A stretch of DNA of 64,000 nucleotides from Branchiostoma floridae (lineage: Eukaryota > Chordata > Leptocardii > Amphioxiformes > Branchiostomatidae). The notes under the pieces are model-generated. The model had not been told where the DNA came from. It ran no database searches and worked only from the letters and a program-made list of their open reading frames with translations. This document shows, piece after piece, positions 1-11,629 of the stretch. The translations under genes were made by a program, and so were the position numbers. Location: NCBI RefSeq assembly GCF_000003815.2, contig NC_049981.1, positions 8,316,085-8,380,084 on the forward strand. Reading direction: 5' to 3'. The stretch's first letter is position 1. The number at the start of each line of letters is the position of its first letter.

Positions 1-960
1 AGTATGATGCCAATCCATCAATCCTTTCTGCAGTTATCCTCTTTAGAATGTCTTGACAAAAACGCCCCTGCAGTTCCGCAATTAAATGTTAGGGGGCTGA
101 AACCTGTCCCACTTTGTCATGACACTGCAAGCTATCTACCAGCCAAATGTCAAGACCATATCACATCCAGGACAAGAGATACATTGAAAAAACTGCCATG
201 ATATAATATCCTCATTAATTATGCAAATGTACTCCTATTTTGCATAATTAGTGTTTAATCTTGTACAAAATTGTCTAAGGTACCTACATACCAAAAATGA
301 TGAAAATCCGTTGTTCCCTTCTTGAGTTATCCTCGTCAGAAGTTTTTGAAAAAAATGCCCCTGCTATTCCCAAACTAGACGCTAGGGGGCCCAAACTTAT
401 GTAATTTTTTCCTGAGCACAAGAGCTATCTAATACTTAAAAATCTTGACCATAGCATGTTCAGAACACCGAGATAGCAAAACCGGAAGTTGCGCTGCAGT
501 ACCAAGGCCACACACCAGGGGGCCCAAAATTGACCTTGACCTTCGTCTTCCCAACCCCTACCTACATACCAAACATCATCGTAGTCCATCAAGAGGTTCT
601 CAAGTTATGATGACCACAAATATGCGGACACACAGACACACACACAAACACACACACAAACACACACACAGACACACTCAAAACTATACCTCCATTTTTT
701 CATTTCATGGAGGTAATTAGGAGGTCATTTGTATAATTAATGAGAATATTCTATCATAGCAGTTTTTCGATGTATCTCTTGTCCCGGACATGACATGACA
801 TGGTCGCGACATTTGAGTGGCAGGTATCTTTTGACGTCAGGACAAGGTGGAGAAAGTTTCAGCTCCCTAACATTGAATTTTGGAACTGCAAGGGCATTTT
901 TATCAAAACATACATGTAACAAAGAGGATAATTGAAAAAGGCACGACACATTATTTTGAG
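1..960. repeat. Dispersed repeat with ~230-bp inverted arms
   Basis: Bases 1-235 and the reverse complement of about 718-960 are clearly similar along their whole length. Both hold the same phrase about a coding-like 'cccctgcagttcc' segment followed by a run ending in an AT-rich 'taattatgcaaat'-like tail. A third, more diverged copy of the same motif runs in the plus orientation from about 300 to 430. The spacer between the arms contains a (CA)n-rich microsatellite at 628-686. No open reading frame here looks like a protein. I cannot name the family; it could be a TIR element or two head-to-head insertions of one dispersed repeat. Confidence 0.6.
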
Positions 961-1082
961 CATGCAGGTAGCTTAGGAAAAGATGTACACAATGATATGC
1001 ATGTTATGCAAATGGTAACTTGATTTGCATAATTACTGAGGAATAATATAATTCCATTGTTTTCGATAACTTCAATAAAAGT

Positions 1083-2300
1083 AGACAAGTGGATCTAGCA
1101 ATTCTTGATTTTACTAAAGCCTTTGACAAAGTCCCACATAGCAGACTGATATCAAAACTAGAGCATTATGGAATTCAAGGTACCACACTTAATTGGTTAA
1201 AGGCTTTCCTAACGAACAGAGAGCAAACTGTAGTGGTAGAAGGGAAGGCCTCAGCTCCAGTTAAAGTAGCGTCTGGAGTTCCGCAAGGAACTGTTCTGGG
1301 ACCATTGCTCTTCCTCTTGTACATAAACGACTTGCCAGACCAGCTCGATTCAAGTGTGAGGTTGTTCGCAGATGACTGCCTGTTATATGTAGAGCTCTCT
1401 ACAAAGGAAGATTCACTACTTCTCCAGAAAGATCTGAACACCCTGGAAGAGTGGCAAAGGAAATGGCTTATGCAGTTCAATCCGGATAAATGTTATATCA
1501 TGCACATAACAAACAAACGAACCCCAAATGTATCCCCCTACCAGTTCTGTGGTCAGACATTAGCAACCACAAAAACCCACCCATACCTCGGTGTTACATT
1601 AACAACTGGTCTGAAGTGGGGTGTCCATGTTAACAAAATAACAACCAAGGCTAAACAGACACTGGGAGTAATCAAACGCAACTTGTGGGCATGCCCAGCC
1701 AGGGTAAAATCACTTGCATACACGTCACTGGTAAGACCAAATCTTGAATATGCTGCAACAGTATGGGATCCGTATACAAAGAAAGACAAAGATAAACTGG
1801 AAAGGGTACAGAACCAAGCTGCCAGATTCTGTACAAACAACTACAGCAGAGATGCTAGTGTTACCAAAATGAAAACAGATCTGCAGTGGACATCACTTGA
1901 AGACAGGAGGAAAATGTCCAGACTTTGTATGATGTACAAAATGACCAATAAACTGGTGGACGTACCGACTGATAAGTATCTAACACCAGCTCAAAAACGA
2001 ACTAGAAACAGTCATGCTTTCAAGTACCAGAGTTACCAACCTAGGATTGATGTGTTCAAAAATTCCTATTTCCCCAGAACTATTGTAGAGTGGAATATGT
2101 TATCACCAAGCACAGTAGGGGCATCTTCTCTGGATAGTTTCAGAGAACACTTGCATATAGATGTGCAAAAGTTAGGTGTGATGAGTCGTTCAGTGTAATA
2201 TAACCAGCTGCTGCCGCGCCGCGTGCCTGCGAAGCTGGTGTGTTACGCCGAAGGGCGGTTATACCGGCTATATAGATACAGATACAGATACAGAAAGTAA
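1083..2300 (+). mobile_element. 5'-truncated non-LTR retrotransposon (CR1/Jockey-like LINE)
   Basis: The element begins abruptly inside a reverse transcriptase reading frame, as expected of 5'-truncated LINE insertions, and continues to a 3' UTR that ends in a short tail of GATACA repeats (about 2267-2298). The GC-rich 3' UTR block at 2206-2265 recurs at 34751-34800, next to a similar tail, so this is one family with at least two insertions in the window. The sequence before 1083 has no coding continuity with it. The clade assignment is by general motif style only. Confidence 0.85.
1089..2198 (+). CDS. Reverse transcriptase, C-terminal two thirds (LINE)
   Basis: An uninterrupted frame of 369 codons encodes a non-LTR reverse transcriptase from the first catalytic-aspartate block (LDFTKAFDKVPH, residues about 7-18) through SGVPQGTVLGPLLFLLYIND to the FADD active-site box (about residues 92-95). 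It continues through thumb and C-terminal segments ending in the FPRTIVEWN block typical of these elements. The endonuclease and the N-terminal part of the reverse transcriptase are missing, so the copy cannot be autonomous although it carries no stop or frameshift. The listed start is a GTG inside the truncated frame, not a real initiator; the frame continues upstream to about 1071. Confidence 0.85.
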   Translation: MDLAILDFTKAFDKVPHSRLISKLEHYGIQGTTLNWLKAFLTNREQTVVVEGKASAPVKVASGVPQGTVLGPLLFLLYINDLPDQLDSSVRLFADDCLLYVELSTKEDSLLLQKDLNTLEEWQRKWLMQFNPDKCYIMHITNKRTPNVSPYQFCGQTLATTKTHPYLGVTLTTGLKWGVHVNKITTKAKQTLGVIKRNLWACPARVKSLAYTSLVRPNLEYAATVWDPYTKKDKDKLERVQNQAARFCTNNYSRDASVTKMKTDLQWTSLEDRRKMSRLCMMYKMTNKLVDVPTDKYLTPAQKRTRNSHAFKYQSYQPRIDVFKNSYFPRTIVEWNMLSPSTVGASSLDSFREHLHIDVQKLGVMSRSV

Positions 2301-2759
2301 CACAGTCACGTAATTCTGTCAAATTAAAAGTCACTCGGACAATGCCCGGCCAATTTTGCTTTTAGACACCGTTCACACTCAAAAGAACAAGCGAATTAAA
2401 CATGATCCGGATCAGAATTTTGTAATCCGATGAAAAAAATGCCAGTTTCACACTCGTTTTCAGACAGTCCGATTACGCACCTACCTAATCCTCTTCGCTC
2501 CTTTTGCACTGACGAACTTCCTCCAGTCCTTCCTATCTTGGGCCATCCATCTAACTTTGTGCCAGGTCTTTCGAGCTGCCTTCATCTCCCCTTCTACAGT
2601 CCTTATGTCCTATTCTTGTTCGATAGGTGTGGTGGTTTTTTGTTAGCGCATCTCTCCCCAGATACAAGAATACATGTACCCCCTGCGTGGCATAAGCTTG
2701 GTTAGCTAATTGTGATAGATTAGCCGATTTGACAGTTCCCCTCTCAGCATGTCATCATA

Positions 2760-3141
2760 NNNNNNNNNNNNNNNNNNNNNNNNNNNNNNNNNNNNNNNNN
2801 NNNNNNNNNNNNNNNNNNNNNNNNNNNNNNNNNNNNNNNNNNNNNNNNNNNNNNNNNNNNNNNNNNNNNNNNNNNNNNNNNNNNNNNNNNNNNNNNNNNN
2901 NNNNNNNNNNNNNNNNNNNNNNNNNNNNNNNNNNNNNNNNNNNNNNNNNNNNNNNNNNNNNNNNNNNNNNNNNNNNNNNNNNNNNNNNNNNNNNNNNNNN
3001 NNNNNNNNNNNNNNNNNNNNNNNNNNNNNNNNNNNNNNNNNNNNNNNNNNNNNNNNNNNNNNNNNNNNNNNNNNNNNNNNNNNNNNNNNNNNNNNNNNNN
3101 NNNNNNNNNNNNNNNNNNNNNNNNNNNNNNNNNNNNNNNNN
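2760..3141. other. Assembly gap (N run)
   Basis: There are 382 consecutive N bases. Reading frames that run through this block are artefacts. Confidence 0.99.
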
Positions 3142-4197
3142 GCTAGTGTCTCTAAATATACGTTTAAGATTGTTACCATGTGACCTGTACTTAGCAAAGT
3201 GGGGCAGAAATGTGTAGTAACGGCCTTCATTCATTCATTATACCAAGGAGGTTAACCTTTTTTTAACCTCCTTGATTATACGCCTTTCCGCTGGGGCGGG
3301 GATCTGCGTTGAGCAACCAAACACTGGTCAGATCGCTCTTTATCGTTCAGTATGCTCGATCAGTGATCACCAAAGTCGCCCCGCGGTCGTTCAAAGCTCG
3401 CTATGGTCGCCATGAGCTCAGCTGTTGTTTTGAGAAGCAATCTTTCTTGTGAGCATGAAAAAACGAGACGGGATGTCAACCATGCCATTGATCGAGAAGC
3501 TTAATACACGTTGTAACCATTATTGTTACGTGTGAAGGATATTACTTTAAAGGAAAGTAGAATTGTGAACCTTGGACTTCTATGGGCACATCCTTGGCGG
3601 TTGAATAGATATCAAAGCTAATGAGAGAAACTTTTGAAAGAAGTACGTATACCTTCTGGGTAAAAAACATTCTTTTTCTGTAAGGGCGCTAAAATGAATC
3701 ATAATATAGGGATATCTTAATTGTTTGAGCCGCTCCTAATGATTTTAAGGTATCTGTGATCATCGGAAAGCATAAGGAAATCTTGACAGTGACTCTGCTG
3801 AACTGCTGGAACCTGAACAGTAGTTTGATCAATTCCAGGGAAATCAAGATTTAACAATGTCTAATGTGATAGCGACATCAGTATGCATTATGAATAACGA
3901 CCACACAGACTACAATGATCATGAAACAAAAGACTTTATCGAGAGGTCTGCTTGATGTAAAAAAAAAGAGCAACAATCATCTATTATATTAAAACTAAAC
4001 TTTAAAAAGTTTTTATAACACGCTACTGACCGTTTACTGTAATTTACCGCTTTCACAAACTATTTGATCGCTAGCAAAAGACTGACCGAACCTACAACAC
4101 TCTGTTGGTACATTGGTAGAAAACTTTCTCATTCTCAGACATTCGGGTGCTTTCACGATGACGTCTTCATCCAAGTGATGACGTTTACATCCTGGCA
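3142..4197. other. No gene recognised; hairpin at 3244-3274
   Basis: No coding region is supported in this stretch. At 3244-3255 and 3263-3274 a 12-bp perfect inverted repeat (CAAGGAGGTTAA and its complement) is separated by 7 bases, next to a CATT-repeat at 3228-3239. This looks like the end of an unidentified dispersed repeat. The part nearest 4197 would be the 3' UTR of the minus-strand claudin-like gene; I did not see a convincing polyadenylation hexamer close to its stop. Confidence 0.5.
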
Positions 4198-7100
4198 CTA
4201 AGCTATGAAACATGCCACACCGCCACCGATGGTGAAGAGTCCCTGGATCCAGGTCAGGTAGAAGGAGTAGCCGTAGGGAACGCTGCCGATGGAGTTGTTC
4301 TCGTAGTAGCCGGTAAAGATGGCTGCGGTGATGAGACCACATACTCCTAGGGAAAGAGTTTGATAGTCGTTGAGTTTGAAATGCAAATCTTAAAATAGAA
4401 TATGCCACCTCACAGTTCTGTGTGCGCATGTGCACTATGATGCATTGTGGGATAAGGTCAAATTTTAGAGCACATCACTTGTGACCAGTCCTTTGTGCAA
4501 GCGTACGTACAGCATGACTATTGTTTACATTTTGGGAGACTGAATCTATGACATTTCGCTCAATCTCTAACGTTACACCTTAAATATCTAAATGAACATG
4601 CATACATGAAATCTTCGTTTTATTTCCATTTAATAATATCTTTCAAAGAACTATGTCAACTTAATTTTGTTCTTCAATACAGGACCACAACGATACCTAC
4701 ACGCTCATGGCATGTCAACATTAACACATCGAAAACATTTCATTGAACACCACTCCCCTACTAACACAAAATGGCGGCACCCATGGGTGCAAGCAGAATC
4801 AATACAGGTTTTGCTATCGCAAAGCTGTCACAATGCAAGCTTCCTCATACCTGCTACTATGATCAAACCGCCTGCAGTTCTCTTCTTGTTGACCCTTGTG
4901 AAGAGGTTGTGTTTGATGGCGTGTACCACTCCTGCGATTATGCCGACAACCGCCAGGAGCGCGCCGACAACCGAGAAGAACCGGCTTGCATGGTAGGCAC
5001 CGTTCAAGCTGTCAATATCTGTGAACGACAAGCAATGTGATTTCTTCAGCAATTTGATGTAGTGGATGCTACCTGAAACGTCTGGCCATTTCCGAAATCA
5101 TATACAGTTGCTTGAGTAACTGCTATTTGGCGTATCTTATTACCACGATATTTAACCTTCATTGACGTCTTTTGTAACCTTTTCTGCGTTTCTAAGTTGT
5201 TGTTTTTTAAAAGAAATGTAGAAAAGGCCAACAAATGAAATTCACTAAGGCCAAGCTGACTTAATTCTATGGCTTAAGTTTTTCTCCAGCTATAAGATTG
5301 ACTGGTGTATTCCAGTTATACTGGATTAGGTTTGAGTCAATGAAGGCCTGGGGCAGGTTTGGATTGGTCACTTAGATTTAAGGATGCTGGTATCTTTATT
5401 TCGCGCGCTCGCAACAGTTTTGGGTCCATAAGATGGAAGTCAACATGGCCTAAGAGTCACGAGATATCATTAGATTACGTATATATCATCATTTTGGAGC
5501 ATTTTAGCTACAAAAGTTACTACACATATATGTAGCGTAGATGGACATTGAGCAATATTCTTTTATTTTCATCGTTCTGCACGAGGGAAACTATTTCTTC
5601 ATTCCTCATCCGAGGCTGTTTCTTCAATAAATCTCCTCTTTGGCTCTTTTTGTTGAGTAATTTACAACGATTGAGTTGTCAAGAAAACGACGTGCACTTT
5701 GTCACCCGTGTCACTCAAACCACTTGAAACCAAACTCTAGCTTGTTGGCAGGTAACTGCGTTTGAATCCCCCTGCTAAAGAACAACGCAATGTGCAAATA
5801 ATCCTTGATAAGGTTATGGGTGGAGCTATTTGATCAGTCATTTATTTCACGTGTGTATTCTAACAGTGTCGACCAGACTGACTACACTGACTAAAGGGAG
5901 ATATTTGTCAGAGGAATTTGTCATTGGCCGGAGAAATGTTAACCTAATCCTGCAGACTGACTCTCCTGACCAATCATATCATTCCACCAATTGTCGAATT
6001 CTACGATCCACACACACATAGCAAGGCCTGGTGGAGGCTAATATTTTATAGCCTCGATGTCAGACTCCCGCTAGCAATAACATCTATCGTGGCTGTTTAT
6101 CGGGGTCTAACTCAGAGAGGGGGCCCTTGTGGAATTTCCTTCGGAGCATGTTGGCCCTAGAACCGAGGAGCTGGCCTGTGTAGGCCCTGAAAACAGTCTG
6201 ACATCCAGGCTAAGTATGTTGGGGGGCCTGATGTTATGACTGACCGTTGTAACGAATTGATTTACGACGGAAAACACCGTCCCCACCCAGAAGATGTATT
6301 TGCGTTGTCACGAAGCGTTGTCCGGGGTATTTGAAGAGCACTTCAGAGATAAATCTCTTCAGATTCAAACTATGTTTCCTTACAGGCTTACTTCACACAC
6401 TCATGTTATGATACTATTGAGTAAAACAAAGTGACAGATGTGCGATCACAAGATTGATACAAAATCATTACGAAAACGCCAGAAGAAGCCGAAACGACAT
6501 AGTACTACACATGTAGTAGATTATACTACTCACATGTAACGCTATAGAACAATGTATTTCTAAACTCTCTTTTTGTGTGACCTTTACTTAGCCCAAAAGG
6601 TAAATGTTTGCACATGTTGCATTTACAATAGATGTCTTCATTCAATTAACTCCGACTCAGTTAAGCCATACGGTCACCAGACATGTGAGAGTTACTGGTA
6701 TGTCCGATCCAAGTAAGATTTTCTGGTTCAAGGCACTTTATGTCATTTATAAGACTTTTGAGTGGCGATGAAAAATTCAAATATCTTCCCCATGCGTTTC
6801 AACAAACCGGCTGTTGCTAAACATAAACAATCCTACATTCCACCATTACCAAGAAGCGAGAAGTAGCCGAATTACTTTGCTAGACTAGATCAACAATACT
6901 TTTAGATGTGACCTGAGGATAGCTCGGTTTGGCCAAAATGTACAATAAGCTCCTCATTAATTAATTAATTCGCTCGCTCGCTCACTCACTCACTCACTCA
7001 CTCACTCACTCACTCATTCATTCATTCATTCATTCATGCAATTGTCCACAATTTTGAAATCAACTAAAGGTATGAGGAACTGTTATAAAGAAAACCCGGA

Positions 7101-9512
7101 TGAAGATCACAAAATTAAGGTAAAAATGATTCTTTTTTTGGAGTTACAATAGGACTCGATAGGATTGATACATACACCCGCGTAGAAAAAAAGACATTTA
7201 GTTAGGTTTGTGTGTGTGTGCGCGCGTGTGCGTGTGTGTATGTGAGTGTGTGTGTGTGTGTCTGTGTCTGTGCGTGCGTATTCGTGCTTGCGTGCGTGCG
7301 TACGCATGCACATGTGTGTGGTTCCAGATTTTTGTAGTCAACATAACTAAAAAATTTTGTAAGCTGTCTTTACTTCTGCAAATAAGTTCCTGATTTATTT
7401 CTGTTTTTATAATTAGAATTAATGTAAAAGTGACATTATTGTTCTCAGGAAGAGTTGCACTTAAATAAAATGACTATCAATATTGTGACCATTTTAGGTT
7501 ATTCAAAACCTTACATTATCCAGCATAGTACATAATCAGAATTTTTGGTGGTGATACGAGGTCTCCGAACCCTTGTTTAGGTTCCCGTGTTCTTGAGAAC
7601 CACTTCAGACGACTTTCCTCACTCCACCCAGGTGCATACATGGTCACATACGGCGTGCCATCGCTAATGCTAGGGTCACGTGTCCAATCCGGCGCCCGGC
7701 CGAAACGAAAAATTATGAAATTGATGCATATTAGTTTATGCTCTTGAATGATTTTTTGTACAACCAGCTGTGTCTTTTGTTACATTTTGTTCCCCAAAAC
7801 TACCCGACCTGGCCCCGGATTGGAAACGTGACTCTAGCGTTACGTAGGGCATTTTTCGGCTTTCAGCCTTCTTTCTACTACTCAAAAGGTTGTCTTGTCC
7901 TTGCTGGTGGTTGGTTCAGTCAGACGCATAGCCTGCTTGAAAATTGTAAGACATCAAAATCAAACGACGATCGCACGACGTTTGTGACCGCGCCCTTATA
8001 CCCCTGTCACATTTGGCGAAAATCGATCGGATTCTGCGGCAATCGCCCGAGCCTCGCTTATAATTATAACTCTATTGAACAACAATGGTACAAGGTACAA
8101 AGTATGGCTTATACGGTATTCAGGTGAAAAATACGCGCAACCCTCTGTCGATCTTAAATATGGGCGATCTTCCATCGATACGCCCGACGATCGTGGCTAA
8201 TGTGACAGGGGTATTACCTGACTTGGGGAGGTCAAAAGGAACAGGTGAACACATGTTCATGTGGGGTAAGCGGAGAGGGAGGGAACCTGCCTTCCAAGAA
8301 ACAGTGCTCACTGACCCTGCGCCCCCCAAACGCTATGTGACCTTTACTTTACCTTTCAGTATCCTACGAGGCGGGTGACGTTCATGCATTGTCGACCAAA
8401 TGATGTCAATATGACGTCAGAGTTTCGAAGGAGTGGCTGTTAAAGATAAAACCACGGCACGCACAGCTGTAAAAGTTTGCCCACCCAAGTCAAATACTCG
8501 GACACTCAAAACCCAACCCTGGTAACGAGTATTGTAGGATCAAGCCAAAACGTGTAGTACTTAAGATATCAAAGTTTCTCTCGCCGCCCACGCACAGTTT
8601 GGACATTTTTGTCATTACAGTTAAGGGTGCATTTTGAAAAATCAACGTCATTATTTATCTTTTGGGTGGGTGCATTTTTTCACGGCAAAACTCGAGATCT
8701 TTGAGAGTCAAAGTTCTTTAAGCTTGTCTTCGCTTCCTCGCCCATTCCTATTATTTCCCCGTTCCGTTCACACAAGGCTTGTACAGAACAGACAGGCCAG
8801 GCCCATACACGTGCTCTGTACTCCAAGTAATCAATTACAATAAGAGAAGAACTAGAATGGCTGCTAGCTGGGGGGTCGAAGGTTTAGAGATCGGCGTGGT
8901 CACGACGGCAAAACTACATCTCACGTTATGCCAAGTTCAACTTTCAAAGCAACGTTCGATTCACAGAAAAAACGCCACACCATTTAATTTCTAATTGTCA
9001 CAAAATATTAAAAGATATAATTTATGAGTGAGGGTACATAATCTTTGCAACGAAACGTGACTTTTGTCATAGACTTTTCTGTCTGCTTTTGGGAGAAATT
9101 TTGCTGTCGCGAAAAAAAATCATACACAAAATAGAGGGCCCATAATTTCAAGGTCTCAACGTGTCATATACTTTAACTTTTGCGGGGAACGCTGATTCGC
9201 GATTTTCAGCATGGAAGTTTCAGAAAATCCCGGCTATAGAGAACCTTAGCTCATGTCGATAATCGCCGCTAGAAGTCTGCGAAGGAGATTAAGTACCTCA
9301 TTGATTGACTAAAGAAACGAAGGAATGAACGATTGCATGAATGGGTACTTACCCCACGAAGCGCAAATCCTGATTGCGCCCTTTGTACAACTCTGCCACA
9401 ACCCGCTTTCCACATTTCCTGCAGACAGCCAAGCCGTCGTCGCTATCCCGACAATGTACAACAACAACCCGACACTCGAGCAGGCGAGACCTCCAACAAG
9501 ACGGTTATTCAT
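4198..9512 (-). CDS. Claudin/PMP22-superfamily four-pass membrane protein
   Basis: Three exons on the minus strand join with matching phases: 9512-9353, 5018-4851 and 4346-4198 (stop). Donors read GTAAGT and GTATGA; acceptors end CACAG and CCTAG. The 158-residue product has four hydrophobic segments (about 7-29, 67-88, 102-124 and 138-157). The first extracellular loop carries the claudin-type signature W28, G37-L38-W39, C42 and C50, followed by an Arg (R66) just before segment two. Family members shape tight or septate junctions or act as small tetraspan adaptors at the plasma membrane; which role applies here is not decidable. It lacks a long cytoplasmic tail with a PDZ ligand, so it is shorter than classical claudins. 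An in-frame Met nine codons upstream (9539) is an alternative start; the later one was chosen because it sits right before the first membrane segment. Intron 1 (4.3 kb) holds repeats only. Confidence 0.8.
6967..7037. repeat. Tetranucleotide microsatellite (CTCG/CTCA/TTCA)n
   Basis: Consecutive four-base units change in blocks from CGCT through CACT to CATT, in intron 1 of the claudin-like gene. Confidence 0.95.
7208..7318. repeat. Imperfect (GT)n / (GC/GT) microsatellite
   Basis: A purine-pyrimidine alternating tract of about 110 bases with TG, CG and TGCG units. Such alternation can adopt left-handed DNA. The long reading frames over it on both strands are by-products of the repeat. Confidence 0.95.
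7545..7645 (+). mobile_element. Partial tRNA-derived SINE body
   Basis: The segment about 7605-7645 (ACTTTCCTCACTCCACCCAG) matches the body that follows tRNA-like heads at about 34915-34960, 41880-41930 and 52060-52090. The head itself is too decayed to assign boxes A and B. Boundaries are approximate. Confidence 0.4.
8001..8211. mobile_element. MITE with CCCCTGTCACATT terminal inverted repeats
   Basis: The left end CCCCTGTCACATT (8001-8013) and the right end AATGTGACAGGGG (8199-8211) are exact complements. Inside them GATCG-rich subterminal sequence also pairs loosely. TA dinucleotides flank both ends, consistent with a two-base target duplication, although the AT-rich flanks make the exact duplication ambiguous. 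At 211 bp it has no coding capacity. Confidence 0.8.
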
Positions 9513-10087
9513 CTTTAAAAAAAATTCAGTACTTTTCACCGCAGAGAAAAACTAGACTTGCGCCCAGGATAGTTACAGGCTTAATGAAACGGATCTCTGT
9601 TAAGATCAGATTAAATAGAACACACCCAAAACGCGTAGGAGTGTTTGCCGTTCGTTTAAGGTGCCAAAACATCTTCTAGGATTGGTTGGTCTCAAGGTCC
9701 GAACGCGTACGTTTCACAGTGCAAATACAAATGGGCGTGCCTTTAGGATTTTTAACAAAGCTTTGTTCTAGAGACGACGTGGTATTCATGAGTTGCTGCT
9801 ATAGGTTACCAATGGAAGGAGCGTTTGTATGTTTAAGAAATGTTATTGGAGTCAATTTTGAACACAAAATATCCTTCTGTAAATTAGCCATTTACCCGCT
9901 GACAATGTCGAAAGTGTGGTGTCTACGCCCCATGACGACCAAGGCAACTTAAATAGGACAGATAAGGGCCACAGAAAGTAAATTCTATGGATGACATCCT
10001 CACATTGATTTTCGCTTGATTTCGCTAAAAGAACCAAGAAGTTTCGTTCCCCCTGGCGATGATCTACATGTACACACCAAAGATGTT
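9513..10087. other. Presumed 5' region of the claudin-like gene
   Basis: The stretch lies immediately upstream of the minus-strand claudin-like start codon, so it should contain its 5' UTR and promoter. I could not pick out a TATA box, initiator or splice site with confidence, and no coding region is supported. Confidence 0.3.
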
Positions 10088-10404
10088 TCCAGGACGATTC
10101 GGCCCCTTGGCCTGACGATTCGGTCCCTGGGCCAGGAGGATTCAGTACTGGGCCAGGACGTTCGGACCCTGGGCCAGGAGAATTCGGCCCCCGGGGCCAG
10201 GACGATTCGGCCCCTGGCAGGACGATCCGGCCCCTGAGCCAGGACGTTCGGACCCTGGGCCCGAGGATTCGGACCCTGGGCCAGGACGATTCGGCCCCAG
10301 GGCAAGAAGTATTTGGCCCCTGGCAGGACGATTCGGCCCCTGGGGCCAAGACGTTCGGCCCCTGGGCCAGGAGGATTCGGCCCCTGGGCCCGAGGAGCAA
10401 GGCC
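10088..10404. repeat. GC-rich 21-22-bp minisatellite
   Basis: About fifteen imperfect copies of a unit close to CCAGGACGATTCGGCCCCTG run head to tail, with units of 20 to 22 bases. They lie about 0.6 kb upstream of the claudin-like start codon. Because 21 is a multiple of three, all three minus-strand frames stay open and give Gly/Pro/Ser-rich pseudo-proteins; none has a start, splice context or family likeness to support it. Confidence 0.95.
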
Positions 10405-11629
10405 GAAAACATTCAAAAATAAAACACAACTCACTCACCACAACAACAAGTTGTCAACACTTCGGCGCTAGAACCAGTAATCGGTGACGACAACATCTAG
10501 GTCGGCACAACATGAAACATACAGAAACCGAAGACAAATACATACACGGCAATACACATGTGGAAGGTAACGTGTCATTATTTTACGTACCGTTAAAGAT
10601 ATACTTCAAATAACTAGAGGGAACAAATTTACAATATCTTATATCTTAGAGGTTACAAAACAACGACTAAATTCTGACACTCTAACTCTGAAAGCTAACC
10701 AGAACGTTTATCACACATGATGCATTGTCATACAAATATTTGTGTCACGGTTTGACTGTCTCTGAAAAAGAAGTCAAACCCAATAGCTAAGTTTTTGCTT
10801 TGTTTTGTTTATTTGAATTTATCACTAGAATTAGTCACTTACTGCTATATACTGTTTACCATTGTTTGTCTGTCAGTTTTTGTCACTTGCAATTAGCCCT
10901 CGGGCAAGACCTTGCAATAAAGATAAACTTCCTATTTATCGTGGCCATTGCAACAGATTATACTTGCGCTGTGCCAATAACGGCGGTCGAATCCGATATC
11001 CGAAACAATATGCTTTTGTAATCGTAACCAGTGGACTAAATATACTGAGTACAGGAAACTAATTATAAAAAAAAACATAAAAAATGAAGATCTTATTGAA
11101 CTTAGCACTAATTAAAACAGTAGATCAACCCGACGATCGTACCCTCAGATACAGTAGCTTTCTTGATTTGAACACCATATTTGATCCCTAAATAATACAA
11201 TCGAGGCGCTTTCTCCGCAAAGTGAAATCAAGCCCGCTGACAAAACTTGTAAAAATAAAACTACTGTTGTCTATTTGTGTGATTGTACGATTGCTAATGA
11301 CTTAGAGAATTGTAAAAACGATAGGTTGCCGAAATTTTTAGCTTTAGAGGGATTTGGTCTTATACAGTTTCCCAATTATTTTATGAATATGGGGAGGCCG
11401 CCATTCTTCCAACTTCTGATCTCTCCCTGCCCATGCATGTTTGTACCTATAGTGTTACTAATTAGTCTCATGCAACGGCAGTCCCTATGATATTGGTATT
11501 AGTTCTAGAGGTTATGCTTCCGTGAAATATTGTTATCAGACGTATATGATTGATTGTTATTTAATAGCAGCTGTAGCTTATTTCTTTGTTAGATACAGAA
11601 GTAATCAACAATATGTTATGCAGGTTATT
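10405..11629. other. Intergenic stretch, nothing recognised
   Basis: AT-rich sequence without a supported coding region, RNA gene or recognisable element. It separates the claudin-like gene from a decayed LINE. Confidence 0.4.

Noticed and set aside
2706-3234. Reading frames of 144-174 codons
   Set aside because: They consist almost entirely of N bases in the assembly gap.
7107-7393. Frames over Cys/Val/Arg or His/Thr repeats
   Set aside because: Translation of the GT/CA microsatellite on each strand.
9852-10441. Long minus-strand reading frames rich in Gly/Pro/Ser
   Set aside because: They run over a 21-bp minisatellite whose period keeps every frame open; several overlapping frames are equally open and none has splice or start support.
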